A stretch of 34,815 bases of DNA from an uncultured Brachyspira sp. GTDB lineage: Bacteria > Spirochaetota > Brachyspiria > Brachyspirales > Brachyspiraceae. Numbering within the stretch: the first letter of the stretch is position 1; every line of letters starts with the position of its first letter. Both the position numbers and the translations under genes were made by a program. A model generated the notes under the pieces. The model searched no databases. It was not told the origin of the DNA and was given only the letters and a program-made list of their open reading frames with translations. The stretch is taken from positions 1 to 34,815 of the forward strand of contig CASEHG010000322.1 of NCBI GenBank assembly GCA_949287565.1. The letters are read 5' to 3'. Below, one piece after another: positions 24,549 to 33,806 of the stretch.

Positions 24549-26183
24549 ATGGTGTATATTATATTATCAGCAATAGTATTATTAATTTTAATTATTATTC
24601 TTATAAAAAGAATTTTCAATAATAAGAAAACTTTGTCGCCAAAATATGTAAAAAAACAAATAGAAGAATTAACAAATAAAATTAATGAAGATGAAAAAGA
24701 TTATGTATCTATTTATCAATTAGCAAAACTTAAAGAAGAAATAGGCGAAATAGAAGAAGCATTAAAAATGTATGAGAAATTAATGCAGGTTTCTTTCTTT
24801 AAAGAAAAAGAAGAATTAGAAATATGTCAAAAACTTGAGTCATTCTATGAAAATTTTGATAGAAATCAAGAGGCTTTTAAATATACTATAAAAATTTCAA
24901 AATTAGATTCTAATAATATGCCTTGTAATATTAAGACAGGAACTACTCTCTGTAATGAAGGATATTATATACTTGCCTGCGATTATTTTAATAAGGCTAT
25001 ATTAAATAAAAATGAATTTGATACAGATAATCTTAAAGCAGCTGCATTTAGTTTTTTTAAGATTAAAGATTATAAAAAATCTATTGTATTTTTAGAAGAA
25101 CTTCAAAAAAGATTAGCAAAAGAAAATGATAAAGATATAGATAATATTAATAAAACTTTAATATCAATGTATATACTTTCTGATGAATTAAATATAGCTA
25201 GAGGCTTTATAGAACAGATTATAGTTAATAAAAATGTAAATAATCAGGAGTATATTGACAGAATATACTTACATATATTATATAAAGTTCTTGATAATGA
25301 AAAGTTTAAAGAACTATATGACAATATATATAAAAAATATAATATATCAAATCCTAATAAACAAATATCTAATCTAATATTAGATTACTCTTTCTACTCA
25401 TATTTTTTAAGAGATATATCTTTATCTAAAAGATTATTTGAAATTATAAAGGGATTAAATTTACCTGAATTAAATGTTTATAATTTTGATATTATAATCA
25501 AATATTTATCAGATATAAATAAAGCTACAGAACAGCTTAATAAATTAAGAAATATGATGAAATTAGATAATTCAAAAAATGATAACTATGAAAAATATGT
25601 ACAAAAAGAAGATATTGAAAATTGGGAAAAAGCTGTTGATTTATGGGAAGGTTCTTTTATCGATATAAATTATTTAGCTTCTCTTATAACAATACAAAAT
25701 AATATTAATGTAAAAAAGATATTAGATGAATTAAAAATAGATGATGATAACAGCAATAATGAAATAAGTTTAAAAATCGTTCAGAAAGTAGATAAAATAT
25801 ATAATATGAATATTATAGACTTCAAAAAATTATGTCAAAATCTGATACGTACAAAATTATCTCATTCTATAATACAGGAATATACTGATAATAACTCCAA
25901 AAATGATTATGGTGATGAGGTTAATTATATAACATACAATACAAGAGGAAGCAAGAGAGATACTACTTTAATATCTTTCAAAAGATGGAAAAAAATTGAA
26001 ATAGGAGAATTATTAATAAGAGATTTTCAAATGATGATTAATGAATCAGGTGCTAAAAACGGTATTTTAATAGTTCCTGTAACTTTAAGTAATAGTGCTA
26101 AAAGCTATGTTTCATACAATGACAAAATAACAGTTTATTCAAGAAATCAATTTAATAATCTTCTTAAAGATGAAAAACTATAA
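24549..26183 (+). CDS. Membrane-anchored TPR protein with C-terminal Mrr-like nuclease-fold domain
   Basis: 544 residues in three parts. One N-terminal membrane helix (about 2-20, followed by Lys/Arg) anchors it. From about 45 to 300 are TPR-like helical repeats (for example EIEEALKMYEKLM and YILACDYFNKAI). The last about 95 residues resemble the core of Mrr/PD-(D/E)xK nuclease folds: GDEVNYITYNT, then LISFKRWK (the usual Q/E-x-K position reads S-x-K), a helix IGELLIRDFQMMINESGA, then NGILIVPVTLSNSAKSYV. The acidic partner of the lysine is uncertain, so catalytic activity is doubtful. The domain faces the cytoplasm if the anchor is a standard one. Function unknown; I have not seen this architecture characterised. 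Confidence 0.72.
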   Translation: MVYIILSAIVLLILIIILIKRIFNNKKTLSPKYVKKQIEELTNKINEDEKDYVSIYQLAKLKEEIGEIEEALKMYEKLMQVSFFKEKEELEICQKLESFYENFDRNQEAFKYTIKISKLDSNNMPCNIKTGTTLCNEGYYILACDYFNKAILNKNEFDTDNLKAAAFSFFKIKDYKKSIVFLEELQKRLAKENDKDIDNINKTLISMYILSDELNIARGFIEQIIVNKNVNNQEYIDRIYLHILYKVLDNEKFKELYDNIYKKYNISNPNKQISNLILDYSFYSYFLRDISLSKRLFEIIKGLNLPELNVYNFDIIIKYLSDINKATEQLNKLRNMMKLDNSKNDNYEKYVQKEDIENWEKAVDLWEGSFIDINYLASLITIQNNINVKKILDELKIDDDNSNNEISLKIVQKVDKIYNMNIIDFKKLCQNLIRTKLSHSIIQEYTDNNSKNDYGDEVNYITYNTRGSKRDTTLISFKRWKKIEIGELLIRDFQMMINESGAKNGILIVPVTLSNSAKSYVSYNDKITVYSRNQFNNLLKDEKL

Positions 26184-26198
26184 TAAGAAATAATAATA

Positions 26199-26238
26199 AA
26201 AAAGTGATAGTCTATTTTTATATAAACTATCACTTTTT
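26199..26238. terminator. Bidirectional terminator, 13-bp perfect stem
   Basis: AAAAAGTGATAGT (26199-26211) and ACTATCACTTTTT (26226-26238) pair perfectly around a 14-nt loop, with A- and T-runs at the outer ends. It serves the convergent TPR/Mrr-like and BamD-like genes. Confidence 0.85.
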
Positions 26239-26260
26239 GAAAACAAAAATAAGCGAAAAT

Positions 26261-27196
26261 TTATTTTAACATTTCTCTATCTACTAAATCATTAGCAGGA
26301 ACATAGTCATTTATTACTTGTGAGAAAACTAAAGTATCAACAAAACCGCCTCTTTTTATTGATAAGAAAAGATCATTATATTCATTTTCAGGCATACCTA
26401 ATTTCTTCATAGTTACAGCCTTATAGAATACAGCATCATTAGCAAATCTAGTTCTAGGATATTCTGTGATTACTCTGTCAAACAAAGCAATAGCTTCCTG
26501 AAGTTCATTTTTATCACTTGAATAAGTTTGATAAAGCATACCATTCCATAATAATGAAAGAGGTTTAAATTTTTCTATAGAAGTTAATCCTGCTACTTTC
26601 TTAAAGCATTCATCAGCTAAAGCAATATGATTTTTAGCTATAGTATTATTTGATTTTCCCTCTTTAGCAAGGAAATAATGAACTATGCCTTTAAATTGAT
26701 ATAAATGTCCTACATCAACATCTTCAGGTAGATTATTAAAATCTAATTTATTTATATAATTTAGAGCCTGAGTGTACTCTTTATTAGCTATCATAACTCT
26801 TATTTCTCTAATCATCAAAGGATCATCATTAGAAGTCCAAGGGCTATAAAAATTATATATAGTAGCTTTTAATGGTCTTTTCTTAGCAGGTGCTGCTGCT
26901 GAAGAAGACGATGATGAAGTATTATTATCTGTTCTGTTTATATTTTGATTAGGCTTGTTATTTACAGGCTGATTATTAAAATCATTATCTAATGCAGATG
27001 ACATATTATCTGATGTATTATTATTAGAAACACCATTATTAGTTTCAACAACAACATCATTACTTGATGAGTTCTGATATTCCTTTTCTATTTCATTGAT
27101 ATAGTCATCTTCTATATTGCCTTCTGCAGGTTTCTTACATGATATTGTAAAAACTAACAATAAAGCTATTAATATTGCTAAAGACTTCTTTATCAT
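26261..27196 (-). CDS. TPR lipoprotein, BamD/YfiO-like
   Basis: A predicted lipoprotein: MIKKSLAILIALLLVFTISC is the signal peptide with Cys20. A disordered Asn/Ser/Asp-rich linker (about 25-95) leads to a TPR domain (about 110-300), with helices such as NKEYTQALNYINKL, LQEAIALFDRVITEYP and TRFANDAVFYKAVTMKKLG. The last two fit the BamD/YfiO or YbgF repeat, where such proteins help insert outer-membrane proteins. The frame is open upstream to a TTG at 27208, but GGAG lies 6 nt before the ATG at 27196, so I take that start (311 residues). The linker and single good TPR pair make a BamD role only tentative. Confidence 0.75.
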   Translation of the reverse strand: MIKKSLAILIALLLVFTISCKKPAEGNIEDDYINEIEKEYQNSSSNDVVVETNNGVSNNNTSDNMSSALDNDFNNQPVNNKPNQNINRTDNNTSSSSSSAAAPAKKRPLKATIYNFYSPWTSNDDPLMIREIRVMIANKEYTQALNYINKLDFNNLPEDVDVGHLYQFKGIVHYFLAKEGKSNNTIAKNHIALADECFKKVAGLTSIEKFKPLSLLWNGMLYQTYSSDKNELQEAIALFDRVITEYPRTRFANDAVFYKAVTMKKLGMPENEYNDLFLSIKRGGFVDTLVFSQVINDYVPANDLVDREMLK

Positions 27197-27277
27197 TTTC
27201 CGCTCCAAACTTATTTTTATATTATTGTTTTTTTATTTTCGGAAATTATAAAAAAAGCGTTAGAATAATATTTATTG

Positions 27278-28219
27278 TTATGATATATAATTTTCTATGT
27301 TTTTATAATAAGTTTTTTGTTTATATTCTTCTTCTGCATTATCAATATAAGAATGTATTTTTTTGTCGGCATCTGCAAAATATCTATCATAGGCTTTTTT
27401 GCAGTAATTGTCATGTTTGCCTTTTATCCCTGTAGGAGGATTCTCAAATTTATAAACTCCATTAACTCTCCAGAAATTCAATATACCTATACTAATAGCA
27501 TCAACAGGACATCTAAATGCACAGCTTGTACACATTACGCATTTATTTTTGAATTTGATATTTCCTTTTTCATCATTATAAATATTATTAACAGGACATT
27601 TTTTCACGCATAAATTACAATGAGTACAAATCTTTTTCACTCTGAATAAATTTCCATTAACTTTCATTGCAGGATGCTCTATTCTAAATAAAAATGCTAT
27701 TAATCTTCCGAATGGAAATTTCTTTAAAAAACATTCTTTGCCTTGTAAAACTTCATTAGCCTCTATAACGCATAAAGCCTTAGCAGTTTTCCACATCTTA
27801 GCAGCGAACTCATCTGTATGTCTGAATATTATATTATAAGGCATTATATAATGATATTCATTAGTAAGTATATAACCTTTTGGTTTTAATCTAGCCATTA
27901 AAGGTTCTGAAGAAATATTATTAATAGTTAAAGGCTCTCCGGAAGTTTTTATAATAAATATTTTTTTGTTATCTAATTTAGGAAATAATTTTATTAAATC
28001 AAAAATAGGATAAGGTGCATTGAATCCATGTATAGGATAAGCAAGCCCTACATAATCATAATCTTTAGGACTAGGCATATTATCAAAATTATCACCTACA
28101 TTATAAAGTAAAGTTTCAACACCGTTTTCTTCAAATATTTTTTTATATTCTCTAGCTGCCTTTTCAGTATTTCCAGTTCCTGAAAAACAATATATCACAG
28201 CTTTTTTATTTTCTGACAT
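27278..28219 (-). CDS. EFR1-family flavodoxin/ferredoxin fusion protein
   Basis: A 313-residue redox protein joining a flavodoxin-like N-terminus and a two-cluster ferredoxin. The FMN phosphate loop is FSGTGNTEKAA (about residues 12-22); DYVGLAYPIHGF and IKTSGEP are further flavin-contact segments. The ferredoxin part has two sets: CTHCNLCVKKCP (about 199-210) and CVMCTSCAFRCP (about 228-239), giving two 4Fe-4S clusters. Such EFR1 proteins are common in anaerobes as presumed electron carriers; no substrate is established. The ribosome binding site is AGGAT. It lies between the BamD-like and epimerase-like genes on the same strand with gaps of 81 and 98 nt. Confidence 0.88.
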   Translation of the reverse strand: MSENKKAVIYCFSGTGNTEKAAREYKKIFEENGVETLLYNVGDNFDNMPSPKDYDYVGLAYPIHGFNAPYPIFDLIKLFPKLDNKKIFIIKTSGEPLTINNISSEPLMARLKPKGYILTNEYHYIMPYNIIFRHTDEFAAKMWKTAKALCVIEANEVLQGKECFLKKFPFGRLIAFLFRIEHPAMKVNGNLFRVKKICTHCNLCVKKCPVNNIYNDEKGNIKFKNKCVMCTSCAFRCPVDAISIGILNFWRVNGVYKFENPPTGIKGKHDNYCKKAYDRYFADADKKIHSYIDNAEEEYKQKTYYKNIENYIS

Positions 28220-28317
28220 ATTATTATCCTACTATAAGTTTTCATTATAATTTTTTATATACAAATTTAATATTAATTAAAATTTAATCATAACAAATAC
28301 AATTAAAAAAATAACTA

Positions 28318-29880
28318 TTATTGATCAATTTTCTTATGATGTGCCTTAAAATCTTCATCGAAATAATAAAGCATATTTTCATCTTCCTTATGTGAATCAT
28401 ACCAAACCTGAGCAAAGAAAGGATTTTTCTTAGCAAGCATATCAAAGTTCCATTGATAATCAGGCATACATTTTTCGCACCAATGACCGGCCTTTATCAC
28501 TGTAAATGGTGAAGCTTCAAATTCATGACCTTCTGCACAAGCCCATTTTAATTTTGTATGTAAATCGCCTTTAGTTATGCTAGTGCTTAAAAGTTTTCCG
28601 CCTCTGAACTCTGCAGCTTTTTTCAAGTCTTCTATATCAATCTCGCTGTCTTTTTTACTTTCATCATAACCATGATTAAGAAGTTTGGCATTCTTTATAT
28701 CAAGCAAAGCTTTATAATCTATATAATTTCCTTCTGAGTCTTTATTCTCAAATAATAAATTAAAATCTTCCCATTTTTTTGGCAAATTATCAAAAGCCTC
28801 TAAACTTCCGAATGTAGCTATAATCTTACCGTCCTCTCCATTTCTTCTCCAATATGTAGGCGAATTAGGATGAGGTAAAAGTCTTTGTATAGCAAAAAAT
28901 GATATCAAAGAAGGAGGTACTATTTTACCTAATGAATAATACCAATGAGTTTTTCCTATTTCATTCCAATAATCTATAACTGATTCTTTTTGATAAGAGA
29001 ATAATTCTTCAAGTTTGTGTCCGTCATAATACCAAAGTCCATGGAAATTTCTTGTAGCATTCCAATTAGGCTTCATATATGTTTTAGTTGATCCGCCTAT
29101 AAGTTTAAATCCGTCATTAAATGTATCATAACCTATAAGTCTGTTTTCTGCCTTGCTTCCCAAATTGAAACAGCCCTTCCAGAAATAATCATCTAAATTA
29201 CCTTTAATATCCTCTTCAATAATTCTTTTCATTAACAAACCACTATCTCTTGCAGTAGCCCATTCAAGAGGTGCATTATAGCAAGTATGGAACATTAATC
29301 CGTCGCTCATATTATCAGTAAGCATTCTATTATGAAGCATTGCTGTTTGTCTTATTATAGCTCTATTTTCTAATGATGAATCAAGCACATATCTTTCGCC
29401 TTTTAATTTTGAAAAAGAATATGCATCATAAGGGCTTATTAATAATGGATCACCTACTCTGCCCCAAGGGTGTTTTTCATTTCTATTGCCGTAAAGTGCT
29501 ACTGTTGATATATGTACAAGTTTAGGGCGTTTATTTTTATCCATTGATTCTAATATATCTACTATATGCTTAACTCCAACAAAATTTGTAAGATGTGCTA
29601 GTTTTGGGTATTTATCAGATTTCGGAGGTATAACCGCAGCAAGATTAAGTACATAATGACAGTCTTTCAATAATTTTTCGCAGTCATCTCTTTCATATAA
29701 ATAACCTGATATTATCTCTACCCTTTTTCCGTATTGTTTTTTAAATTTTTCTCCTGATTTTTTGCTTTCTTTTCTTACAAGAACTTTTACAAGCTCAATA
29801 TCTTCTATTTCCATTAATTGTCTTAAAGTTTCAAGTCCCATATTTCCTGTGGCACCTGTTAAAGCTATTACATATTTCAT
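28318..29880 (-). CDS. NAD-dependent epimerase/dehydratase-like protein with C-terminal zinc-ribbon-like domain
   Basis: An extended short-chain dehydrogenase with an unusual tail. The N-terminus has TGATGNMGLETL (about 8-19, the TGxxGxxG NAD loop), a VLNLAAVIPP segment (about 81-90), HISTVALYG and catalytic YSFSKLKGERY (Tyr-x3-Lys, about 153-163). The middle part (about 200-420) is less conserved. Residues about 420-520 form a separate domain: FRGGKLLS, then KWACAEGHEF and GHWCEKC, giving a possible zinc site Cys448-x3-His452...Cys468-x2-Cys471. This is the treble-clef/zinc-ribbon pattern seen in DNA-associated modules. Such a fusion is odd for a sugar epimerase; the substrate is unknown. 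AAGG is upstream of the ATG. Confidence 0.75.
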   Translation of the reverse strand: MKYVIALTGATGNMGLETLRQLMEIEDIELVKVLVRKESKKSGEKFKKQYGKRVEIISGYLYERDDCEKLLKDCHYVLNLAAVIPPKSDKYPKLAHLTNFVGVKHIVDILESMDKNKRPKLVHISTVALYGNRNEKHPWGRVGDPLLISPYDAYSFSKLKGERYVLDSSLENRAIIRQTAMLHNRMLTDNMSDGLMFHTCYNAPLEWATARDSGLLMKRIIEEDIKGNLDDYFWKGCFNLGSKAENRLIGYDTFNDGFKLIGGSTKTYMKPNWNATRNFHGLWYYDGHKLEELFSYQKESVIDYWNEIGKTHWYYSLGKIVPPSLISFFAIQRLLPHPNSPTYWRRNGEDGKIIATFGSLEAFDNLPKKWEDFNLLFENKDSEGNYIDYKALLDIKNAKLLNHGYDESKKDSEIDIEDLKKAAEFRGGKLLSTSITKGDLHTKLKWACAEGHEFEASPFTVIKAGHWCEKCMPDYQWNFDMLAKKNPFFAQVWYDSHKEDENMLYYFDEDFKAHHKKIDQ

Positions 29881-30040
29881 ACATATTCCTTGTTAGTGAT
29901 AAACTATATTAATTATTGTTATAAAATTGCTTTAAAATTTACTATTATTTTACATACTTTCAAAATAAACAGTTTTTATTATATGTAGTATTATATAAGA
30001 AATATAATTTTTGTAAATAATGTATTCAAAAGGACTAAAA

Positions 30041-30868
30041 ATGAAATATTGTAAAAAAGCATATTTAATATTATTAAGTTTGATACTTTTTACTCAAATA
30101 TCTTTTGCTCAAAACAATGACGAAGCCAATCAATTATTCAAATTAATAAATGATGAAAGAAAAAAATCAGGTCTTAATGAATACAAAACGGAAACTCAAT
30201 TACAAAATGCTGCTGATCAAAGAGTAAAAGAAATAGCAAATGGAATAAGAAAATCTACTGCTTTAAAAGATAATAATATACAATTTGCTTCATACTCTGA
30301 AGGCTCTATCATTGCAGATATGACAGCTGATGAAGTATTTGCTCAAATGCTTAAATCACAAAGAAATTTAATATTAAACAATAAATTCACTCATGCTGCT
30401 ACATCTGTATATGAGAATAATGGCAAGAAATATTGGGTGATGATTTATGTAGTATCAAGAAATGACAGCATAGTAAAACAGGAATTAAATATACAAAAAG
30501 AGAGAGAAAGAGTTGTTGAGTTATGTAATGAATCTAGAAAGCAAAATAATGTATCTGTCAGTTTAGTTTTAGATGCTAAATTAAGCGAGGCTGCACAGAA
30601 AAGAGCCGAAGAATTAATAAAATTATTCTCGCATACAAGACCAAACAGAACAGACTTTTCTACAGTATTAAAAGAATATAATATCACTTACAAAACAGCA
30701 GGTGAAAATATAGCCAACGGACAATTTGATGCTGATGATGTAATGAACTCTTGGCTTAAATCACCCGGACACAGAGCAAATATACTTCAAAAGAATTTCG
30801 GTAAAATAGGAGTTGGTGTATTTGAATATAATGGCAGATTATATTGGGTTCAGGTATTTACTAACTAA
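30041..30868 (+). CDS. Secreted protein with two CAP/SCP domains
   Basis: 275 residues, with a signal peptide MKYCKKAYLILLSLILFTQI ending SFA-Q, so it is exported. Two CAP (cysteine-rich secretory/SCP) domains follow in tandem. The first (about 28-145) is degenerate: it keeps LINDERKKSGL but lacks the usual His-containing motif. The second (about 150-275) has the standard set: ELCNESRKQNNV, FSHTRPNRTDF, AGENIANGQ, VMNSWLKSPGHRANIL, IGVGVF and WVQVFTN. The frame extends to an ATG at 30020, but AAGGA lies 7 nt before the ATG at 30041, so this start is preferred. Function of bacterial CAP proteins is mostly unknown. Confidence 0.88.
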   Translation: MKYCKKAYLILLSLILFTQISFAQNNDEANQLFKLINDERKKSGLNEYKTETQLQNAADQRVKEIANGIRKSTALKDNNIQFASYSEGSIIADMTADEVFAQMLKSQRNLILNNKFTHAATSVYENNGKKYWVMIYVVSRNDSIVKQELNIQKERERVVELCNESRKQNNVSVSLVLDAKLSEAAQKRAEELIKLFSHTRPNRTDFSTVLKEYNITYKTAGENIANGQFDADDVMNSWLKSPGHRANILQKNFGKIGVGVFEYNGRLYWVQVFTN

Positions 30869-30895
30869 TATTTTATAACTTATAGAAAATAAATT

Positions 30896-30990
30896 TTATA
30901 TCAACTTTTTAGTGCAATACTAAAGTTATTAAATACCATTTTAATTATAACATTTGTCTTTTTGCAGCTTTGGAAAAAAAGTTGATATAA
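30896..30990. repeat. 95-bp element bounded by 15-bp perfect inverted repeats
   Basis: TTATATCAACTTTTT (30896-30910) and AAAAAGTTGATATAA (30976-30990) are perfect inverted repeats enclosing 65 nt. Inside, TTTAGT and ACTAAA (about 30908-30924) form a second small hairpin. No coding frame fills it. It could be a small non-autonomous element (MITE-like), a structured RNA, or part of a terminator for the CAP gene, whose stop is 28 nt upstream. The rest of the 30869-31137 gap is plain AT-rich sequence. Confidence 0.55.
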
Positions 30991-31137
30991 TCTTTAATTA
31001 GTTCATTTTATATAATGTTAATAAATTGAAAAATTATTATATTAAAATTTATTATGATACCTGATATATAGGTTTATTAATTTAATTAACTAATAACTTT
31101 ATTAACAAATTATTAGCTAATTAAAATTTAATAAAAA

Positions 31138-33456
31138 TTAATCTTTATACCAAGAAGGCGTATTATTTTCCATTGCTGAGTTATTAAACATATCTCTCAT
31201 ACGATTAGGCTCTACTTTGGATACATTCCAAGATTCTAAATTCTGATTAAAACTTTCAGCTTCATAAAATACAGAATTCATATATTCCACATTATAAACG
31301 TCCCAATTATCCAAAGGCTGATTAAATGATGAAGCATAACGAAACATTGTACTAATACTTGTAACATTAGAAACATTCCAATTATTAAGAGGCTGATTAA
31401 AACTTTTAGCATTATCAAACATCATTGACATATCTTTTACATTACTTACATTCCATTTGTCTAAAGGCTGATTGAAACTAGAAAATTTAAACATACCTTC
31501 CATATCAACAACATTAGATACATTCCAACTATTTAAAGGCTGATTAAAACTTTTAGTAAAACAAAACATTGATGACATATCTTTTACGTTAGATACATTC
31601 CACTTGTCTAAAGCACTATTAAAAAGCTTAGCACCTTCAAACATACTAGACATATTTTCAACATTAGATACATCCCAGTCATTAATATTTTGATTAAAAC
31701 TTTCAGCATAATAAAACATTGATGACATATCCTTTACATTACTTACATTCCACTTGTCTAAAGGCTGATTAAAACTCTCACAATTAGCAAACATATTTTT
31801 CATATTAACAACTTTAGATACATTCCAATCATTAAGAGGAGAATTAAACTTTTTACATTTTTTAAACATAGAACTCATATTCTCAACTTTTGAAACGTCC
31901 CAACTGTTTATATTATGATCAAAACCTAATGCTTCCTCAAACATACTTTCCATATTTACTACATTAGATACGTTCCAAGTTTCTATACCATCAAATTTTT
32001 TTAATTTAGAACCTTTAAAAAGATTACTCATATCTGTTATTAAAGAAGTATCTATTTTATCAAATTTTGTTTTCTCTGCTATTAGTTTAATTAATTCATT
32101 TTTGTTTTTTGGCTGATGCATTTGTATCTGTTTACTTTCTTTAGTATCTTTTTTCTCTTTTTTAGGTGACGATTTCTTTTCTTCTTTTTCTAATTCTTTA
32201 TACTCTTTTATAATATCTTCTTTACCATCGATAAGCTCTTTTAATTCATCATAACAAGTATTTTCAAGCTTTTTGAGAACTTCAGCTACTGCCTTTTTAT
32301 TATATTTTAAGCCAAGTTTATAAACTTCTTTTATATCAAATTTATTTATAATTTCTTCAAAGTTTTTTATAGCCGATTTTGAGCTTTGAAAAGAATATAT
32401 TTTTATTATTAACTCTAATGACACATTATTAAAAATATTATCAAATTCTTTAACTTTCTTGAAACTCCAATTTTTTATATTATCAGGATTAAAAGATGAA
32501 GCATTAAAAAAAGCATTATTCATATATTCTACTTTCTCTGTTTTCCAGCTGTTTAAATCCTGATTAAATGAAGAAGCATCACAAAATATATCTGCAAGCC
32601 CTGTTAGATTAGAAGTGTCCCATTTATCTAAAGGCTGATTAAAATTTGTAGCTCCTTTAAACATAGCATACATACTAGCAACATTAAATACGTCCCAACT
32701 ATTTAAAGACTGATTAAAATTCTCACAACCTGCAAACATAAAACCCATACCATCAACATTGGAAGTATTCCACTTATCTAAAGGCTGATTGAAATTCTTA
32801 GCTCCTTCAAACATAGAAATCATACAGGCAACGTTTGATACATCCCAGTTATTTATATTTTGATTAAAACTTTTAGCATCGTTAAACATCTCCATAATAT
32901 GTTTTAAATTAGAAGTATTCCATTTGTCTAATGGCTGATTAAAGCTCTCAGCATTTTTAAACATACCAGCCATATTCTCAACATTAGATACATTCCAACT
33001 ATTTAAAGGCTGATTAAAATTCTCACAACCCAAAAACATCTCATTCATATATTCAACATTAGATACATTCCAATTATTTATATCCTGATTAAAACTCTTG
33101 GCATTCATAAACATCTCACCCATACTCGTAACTTTAGAAATATTCCATTTGTCTAAAGGCTGATTAAAAGTTTTTGCACCATAAAACATAGCATACATAT
33201 TTGTAACATTAGATACGTCCCAACTATTTAAAGGCTGATTAAAAGTTTCACACTCTTTAAACATTGCTGCCATATCTGTAACATTAGATACGTCCCAGGT
33301 TTCTATACCTGAAAAATCTTCTCTTTTACTCATTAGAAATAAATATCTCATATCTGTTATTAAACTTGTATCAATACTTCCAAGATTAATTTTTTCATCT
33401 TCTACTAATTTTTGTAATTCTTCTTTACTTTTTGGTTTAAATTGTTTTTCTGACAT
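31138..33456 (-). CDS. BspA-like (DUF285) repeat protein without signal peptide
   Basis: 772 residues, built of two blocks of 25-residue repeats of the BspA/DUF285 type, typical unit FNQPLDKWNVSNVKDMSSMF. Block 1 (about 40-335) has about 12 units; block 2 (about 480-765) has about 11. Each block is preceded by a matching lead-in (KPKSKEELQKLV... and QPKNKNELIKLI..., each running to DTSLITDM). A Lys/Glu-rich linker (about 335-450) joins them, so the protein arose by duplication. Units alternate ...NSW, DKW, NNW in triplets. The frame opens further to a TTG at 33480, but GGAGAG lies about 9 nt before the ATG at 33456 (MSEKQFKPK). With this start there is no signal peptide or anchor, unlike surface BspA proteins. 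Confidence 0.88.
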   Translation of the reverse strand: MSEKQFKPKSKEELQKLVEDEKINLGSIDTSLITDMRYLFLMSKREDFSGIETWDVSNVTDMAAMFKECETFNQPLNSWDVSNVTNMYAMFYGAKTFNQPLDKWNISKVTSMGEMFMNAKSFNQDINNWNVSNVEYMNEMFLGCENFNQPLNSWNVSNVENMAGMFKNAESFNQPLDKWNTSNLKHIMEMFNDAKSFNQNINNWDVSNVACMISMFEGAKNFNQPLDKWNTSNVDGMGFMFAGCENFNQSLNSWDVFNVASMYAMFKGATNFNQPLDKWDTSNLTGLADIFCDASSFNQDLNSWKTEKVEYMNNAFFNASSFNPDNIKNWSFKKVKEFDNIFNNVSLELIIKIYSFQSSKSAIKNFEEIINKFDIKEVYKLGLKYNKKAVAEVLKKLENTCYDELKELIDGKEDIIKEYKELEKEEKKSSPKKEKKDTKESKQIQMHQPKNKNELIKLIAEKTKFDKIDTSLITDMSNLFKGSKLKKFDGIETWNVSNVVNMESMFEEALGFDHNINSWDVSKVENMSSMFKKCKKFNSPLNDWNVSKVVNMKNMFANCESFNQPLDKWNVSNVKDMSSMFYYAESFNQNINDWDVSNVENMSSMFEGAKLFNSALDKWNVSNVKDMSSMFCFTKSFNQPLNSWNVSNVVDMEGMFKFSSFNQPLDKWNVSNVKDMSMMFDNAKSFNQPLNNWNVSNVTSISTMFRYASSFNQPLDNWDVYNVEYMNSVFYEAESFNQNLESWNVSKVEPNRMRDMFNNSAMENNTPSWYKD

Positions 33457-33518
33457 AATAATCTCTCCGCTTACAATCAATTCAAATTAAATATTTGTTA
33501 ATGTGAAAAATCAGTAAA

Positions 33519-33547
33519 ATTATACACTATAAAAAAAGAAATGTAAA
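33519..33547 (-). promoter_or_regulatory. Promoter of the BspA-like gene
   Basis: On the minus strand, TTTACA (33547-33542) and TATAAT (33524-33519) are separated by 17 nt, and the ATG lies 63 nt further on. This is the cleanest sigma70-type promoter of the window by consensus. Confidence 0.65.
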
Positions 33548-33768
33548 TATATACATCAATTTTCATGTTAGAATTATCTAAAATTTATTTATACAGTGTT
33601 TATTAATAATATATTTGTATCATTACAAAATTATACTAGTCATTTTAATTTTTATATTATTTTAGCTTTATATTTTAACTTTATTAAAAAACCCGCCCTT
33701 TTATATTTACAGCTTTTATTTGTTATTTTTACTTTATACTTCTTTAAAATCTTTTATGCAATTATAAA

Positions 33769-33778
33769 ACCCACCCAA
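33769..33778 (+). repeat. GC-rich inverted repeat, left arm
   Basis: ACCCACCCAA, perfectly complementary to TTGGGTGGGT at 33917-33926. A related C-run, CCCGCCC, is at 33692-33698. Confidence 0.65.
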
Positions 33779-33806
33779 AATTTTATTTTACTTTATAATC
33801 TACACA

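Noticed and set aside
31138-33456. Possible CRISPR-like or satellite array because of regular 75-nt repetition
   Set aside because: The repetition is in frame, encodes 25-residue DUF285 units and has no conserved direct repeat with unique spacers.
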